Source of the DNA: Ruminococcaceae bacterium UBA4306
Lineage (GTDB): Bacteria > Bacillota > Clostridia > Oscillospirales > Acutalibacteraceae
NCBI GenBank assembly: GCA_002394725.1
Contig: DGUQ01000114.1
Coordinates: forward strand, 1 to 8,798
Direction of reading: 5' to 3'
DNA: 8,798 bases
Of this stretch, positions 6,720-8,798 are shown in pieces. The notes under the pieces are model-generated. The model was not told where the DNA came from. It saw only the letters and a program-made list of their open reading frames with translations, and made no database searches. The translations under genes were made by a program, and so were the position numbers. Each line of letters begins with the position of its first letter. Position 1 is the stretch's first letter.

Positions 6720-6794
6720 GCGGATGTAGTTCAATGGTAGAGCGCAACCTTCCCAAGGTTGATGTTGCGGGTTCGAGCCCCGTTATCCGCTCCA
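6720..6794 (+). tRNA. tRNA-Gly (anticodon CCC)
   Basis: Cloverleaf with acceptor GCGGATG/TATCCGC, D loop containing TTCAATGGTAG, anticodon stem CAACC/GGTTG around loop TTCCCAA (anticodon CCC, reads GGG), T arm GCGGGTTCGAGCCCCGT, discriminator T and encoded CCA (6792-6794). It is 75 nt long. Confidence 0.97.
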
Positions 6795-6819
6795 AAGGTT
6801 CGCGCAGGCGAGCCTTTTT
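6794..6819 (+). terminator. Intrinsic terminator of tRNA-Gly
   Basis: AAAGGTTCGC pairs with GCGAGCCTTT over ten base pairs (one G-U) around loop GCAG, followed by T residues, directly after the CCA. It separates the tRNA from the small gene starting at 6848, unless read-through occurs. Confidence 0.8.
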
Positions 6820-6847
6820 CATTATCAACGGATTTGAGGTGTATAAT

Positions 6848-7096
6848 ATGAAATATACGTATATTCCCCGAGGCGTTTGCTCACGCATGATCGAGCTGGA
6901 GATCGAGGATGACGCGATCAAGAGCTGTCGCTTTTTAGGCGGCTGCAACGGCAATCTGCAGGGTATCGGCAAGCTGGTGCAGGGCATGAAAGTGGATGAG
7001 GCGATCGAACGCTTGGAGGGGATCGACTGCGCCGGCAGAGGGACTTCCTGCCCCGATCAGCTTGCGCACGCGCTCAGAGCGGCACAGGAAGCATAA
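6848..7096 (+). CDS. TSCPD-domain small cysteine-rich protein (TIGR03905-like)
   Basis: This is an 82-residue protein with the diagnostic C-terminal motif GTSCPDQLA (65-73). Cysteines are at 11, 27, 33, 61 and 68; the FLGGCNGNL segment (29-37) is also typical of the family. The TSCPD module also occurs at the C-terminus of B12-dependent ribonucleotide reductases, and the cysteine pattern suggests metal binding, but the role of the stand-alone protein is unknown. GAGGTG (6836-6841) lies six bases before the ATG and decides this start; in-frame codons further upstream run through tRNA-Gly and are not credible. No separate promoter is evident between the tRNA terminator and the ATG, so expression may depend on read-through from the tRNA-Gly promoter. 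The gene is convergent with prfB. Confidence 0.9.
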   Translation: MKYTYIPRGVCSRMIELEIEDDAIKSCRFLGGCNGNLQGIGKLVQGMKVDEAIERLEGIDCAGRGTSCPDQLAHALRAAQEA

Positions 7097-7118
7097 CGCA
7101 AAGCAGTTTTCTGCAATG

Positions 7119-7149
7119 AAAAAACAGCCTTCCCGATCGGGAGGGCTGT
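7119..7149 (-). terminator. Intrinsic terminator of prfB
   Basis: An 11-base-pair stem at 7124-7149 (one T-G pair) closes on the loop GATC. On the minus strand it is followed by six T residues, 17 bases past the prfB stop codon. On the plus strand the T-run is poor, so any termination of the convergent TSCPD gene here would be weaker. Confidence 0.85.
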
Positions 7150-7165
7150 CGTTGTATCGCTCGGT

Positions 7166-8284
7166 TTATCCTTCCAGCTCGCCGAGGGACAACGCCTTGA
7201 GATAGGCGTTGATAAAGCCGTCGAGCTCGCCGTCCATGACCGCGTTGACGTTACCGGTCTCAAAGGAGGTACGGTGATCCTTGACGAGGGTATACGGCAT
7301 GAAAACATAGGAACGGATCTGGGAGCCCCAGGTGATCTCCTTCTGTACGCCTTTGATATCCTCGATCTTCTCAAGGTGCTCACGCTCCTTGATCTCCATC
7401 AGCTTTGATACCAGCATCTTCATCGCGACGTCACGGTTCTGGTACTGAGAGCGCTCCACCTGAGAGGCGACCACGATACCCGTCGGGATATGGGTCAAAC
7501 GAACCGCAGACGAGGTCTTGTTGACCTTCTGACCGCCTGCGCCGGAAGCGCGGTAGACGTCCATCTTGATCTCCTCGGGAGGGATCTCGACCTTGATATC
7601 ATCGTTGATCTCGGGCATGACCTCGAGGGATGAAAAGCTCGTGTGTCTGCGACCGGCGGAGTCAAACGGCGATACACGCACCAGACGGTGCACGCCTGCC
7701 TCTCCCTTGAGATAGCCGTAGGCGTTCTCGCCCTCGATCAGGAGCACGGCGCTCTTGAGTCCTGCTTCATCACCGTCGAGATAATCGATCTCCTTGACGT
7801 TGAAGCCGTGAGCGGTTGCCCAGCGCGTATACATACGATAGAGCATCTCTGCCCAGTCCTGCGCTTCGGTACCGCCGGATCCGGCGTGGAAGGTCAAAAT
7901 AGCGTTGTTCTTATCATACTCACCTGTGAGCAGGGTCTCGAGCCGCTGACGGTCGATATCAGCGCGGATGCCGTCGAGCTCCTCCTGCGCTTCTTCGATC
8001 AGGCTCTCATCCTCTGCCTCGTCGCCCAGCTCGATCAGCGCCATCGCGTCCTCGTATCTCGCTTCGAGCTTCTCATACTTTTCAACCTTGGCTTTGAGGT
8101 TGGCGGTACGCTGGAGGATCTTCTGAGAATTCTCCATGTCATCCCAGAAGCCCGGCTCTGCGGCACGGTTCTCGAGCTGCTGGATCTCGCTTCTCATCTG
8201 ACCGAGTCCCAGCGCGGACGCCAGATCATCTATCTCGGGCTTCATGCCCTCTAACTTCAATTTCAGTTCTTCAAATTGCAGCAT
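7166..8284 (-). CDS. prfB: Peptide chain release factor 2 (single-frame)
   Basis: This 372-residue release factor recognises UGA and UAA stop codons and triggers peptidyl-tRNA hydrolysis on the ribosome. Visible are the stop-codon-reading tripeptide SPF (205-207) in VRVSPFDSAGRRHTSF and the catalytic GGQ (250-252) in SGAGGQKVNKTSSAVR. The SPF tripeptide distinguishes RF2 from RF1, which has PxT. A helical N-terminal domain occupies about 1-110. Length is normal for RF2 (about 365). Start: ATG at 8282-8284, preceded by GAGGG with six bases between. In many bacteria RF2 needs a +1 frameshift at an in-frame UGA near codon 25; here MLQFEELKLKLEGMKPEIDD runs through ASALGLGQMRSEIQQ without interruption, so that autoregulatory frameshift is absent. 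It has its own promoter and terminator. Confidence 0.97.
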   Translation of the reverse strand: MLQFEELKLKLEGMKPEIDDLASALGLGQMRSEIQQLENRAAEPGFWDDMENSQKILQRTANLKAKVEKYEKLEARYEDAMALIELGDEAEDESLIEEAQEELDGIRADIDRQRLETLLTGEYDKNNAILTFHAGSGGTEAQDWAEMLYRMYTRWATAHGFNVKEIDYLDGDEAGLKSAVLLIEGENAYGYLKGEAGVHRLVRVSPFDSAGRRHTSFSSLEVMPEINDDIKVEIPPEEIKMDVYRASGAGGQKVNKTSSAVRLTHIPTGIVVASQVERSQYQNRDVAMKMLVSKLMEIKEREHLEKIEDIKGVQKEITWGSQIRSYVFMPYTLVKDHRTSFETGNVNAVMDGELDGFINAYLKALSLGELEG

Positions 8285-8331
8285 AGTATTCCCTCATTAA
8301 TATTCTCATCAATATGTCGTTGCAAAGCGCT

Positions 8332-8355
8332 GACACACGTGTCGAAACGCGTGTC
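8332..8355 (-). other. Hairpin in the prfB leader
   Basis: GACACACG (8332-8339) and CGCGTGTC (8348-8355) form an eight-base-pair stem with one A-C mismatch and an eight-base loop, inside the roughly 100-nt untranslated leader predicted for prfB. No T-run follows, so it is not a terminator. Its role is unknown. Confidence 0.4.
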
Positions 8356-8389
8356 GGGCTGTGGCAATCTCAACTGATACGCAGGTACA

Positions 8390-8418
8390 ATTATAATACA
8401 ATTGCGGTGGATTGTAAA
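8390..8418 (-). promoter_or_regulatory. prfB: Promoter of prfB
   Basis: On the minus strand TTTACA (8413-8418) and a perfect TATAAT (8390-8395) are 17 bases apart. Transcription would start near 8383, giving a leader of about 100 nt. Confidence 0.7.
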
Positions 8419-8479
8419 GGTGAATATTGCATAATTCATCCCATTTCGTATACATAAATATTGTTCTAAAAAAATAAAG

Positions 8480-8508
8480 TTGCAGAATGGATGAAGTTTT
8501 GGTATAAT
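8480..8508 (+). promoter_or_regulatory. Promoter of the RING/zinc-ribbon gene
   Basis: TTGCAG (8480-8485) and a perfect TATAAT (8503-8508) are 17 bases apart, with TGG before the -10 forming an extended -10. Transcription would start near 8515, about 58 nt before the ATG at 8573. It diverges from the prfB promoter; the 288-bp spacer 8285-8572 otherwise holds only the leader hairpin. Confidence 0.75.
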
Positions 8509-8572
8509 ATTATGACAAGTGTATTTCATTACGCAATTTTCGCTTTACCTTTTTATGACAAAGGAGTCGTTT

Positions 8573-8798
8573 ATGGATTATATCGGACACAAGTGTCCTG
8601 TCTGTCAAAAGTATTTTCACGCGGATGACGATGTTGTCGTATGCCCCGAATGCGGCACGCCCCATCATCGGGAGTGTTATGAGAGCCTCGGTCACTGCCA
8701 TCATGAAAAGCTGCACGCACAGGGCTATGATTATCAGGAGGAAAATGCCACAAAGAAGGAGGACGTCAAGATTTGTCCGTCGTGCGGACATCAGAATG
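8573..8798 (+). CDS. Prokaryotic RING-finger/zinc-ribbon protein, N-terminal 75 codons (partial)
   Basis: The gene is cut by the right edge of the window. AAAGGAG (8560-8566) lies six bases before the ATG. The visible part starts MDYIGHKCPVC and has a RING-like cysteine/histidine pattern: C8-x2-C11, C24-x2-C27, H31/H32, C35, and C42 with H43/H44, in the arrangement of the prokaryotic RING finger family 1 (VVVCPECGTPHHRECY). A hydrophilic linker follows, then the first half of a second zinc knuckle, C68-P-S-C71-G. In Firmicutes such N-terminal modules are commonly fused to membrane domains, which cannot be tested here. The function of these proteins is not established; ubiquitin-ligase activity should not be assumed from the fold. 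It is divergent from prfB. Confidence 0.85.
   Translation, partial: MDYIGHKCPVCQKYFHADDDVVVCPECGTPHHRECYESLGHCHHEKLHAQGYDYQEENATKKEDVKICPSCGHQN

Noticed and set aside
6709..6987. 92-codon minus-strand open frame and the long N-terminal extension of the TSCPD frame (from 6674)
   Set aside because: Both run through tRNA-Gly; GLEPATSTL is a spurious tRNA translation, and the ribosome binding site fixes the TSCPD start at 6848.
7643..8254. 203-codon plus-strand frame opposite prfB
   Set aside because: It is antisense to the highly conserved RF2 coding sequence and has no recognisable domain.
8263..8791. Minus-strand frames across the prfB/RING spacer
   Set aside because: They cover divergent promoters and the RING coding frame; none has a ribosome binding site or family match.

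Overview
The window looks like a chromosomal segment of a Gram-positive Clostridia-type Firmicute, most likely a gut Oscillospirales/Ruminococcus relative (inference). The evidence is a PcrA-type helicase, a DnaD-like plus DnaI-like helicase-loading pair (a Firmicutes primosome), a TIGR03905/TSCPD small protein, strong AAGGAG ribosome binding sites and clear TTGACA/TATAAT promoters. No phage, transposase, integrase or CRISPR gene is visible.

Layout. Bases 1-1081 (minus) hold the N-terminal half of a PcrA/UvrD helicase, cut by the window edge. A 278-bp divergent spacer carries an extended -10 promoter for a large secreted protein (1360-3432, plus): signal peptide, two fibronectin III-like domains, an SLH-like segment and an SGNH/GDSL hydrolase domain. 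From 3575 to 4279 lies the oddest part: three head-to-tail copies of an exactly 235-bp non-coding unit. Each begins with the last 15 nt (including CCA) of the tRNA-Pro gene that directly abuts the array (4280-4356, minus). tRNA-Gln(CUG) lies upstream of tRNA-Pro(CGG) and both share one consensus promoter. That promoter overlaps the apparent terminator of the next operon.

Bases 4541-6579 (minus) form a two-gene operon: a DnaD/DnaB-like replication initiation protein followed by a DnaI/DnaC-type AAA+ helicase loader. Divergent from it is tRNA-Gly(CCC) with its own promoter and terminator (6720-6819), then a small cysteine-rich TSCPD protein (6848-7096). Convergent with that is prfB (release factor 2, 7166-8284, minus), encoded in one uninterrupted frame without the usual programmed frameshift. 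Divergent from prfB, with its own strong promoter, starts a prokaryotic RING/zinc-ribbon protein cut by the right edge (8573-8798).

Most of the window is housekeeping: DNA repair and replication, translation termination and tRNAs. The accessory signals are the tRNA-Pro-associated repeat array and the secreted SGNH protein, whose usual catalytic aspartate position is an arginine. Open frames through the tRNAs and the repeat array are judged not to be genes.
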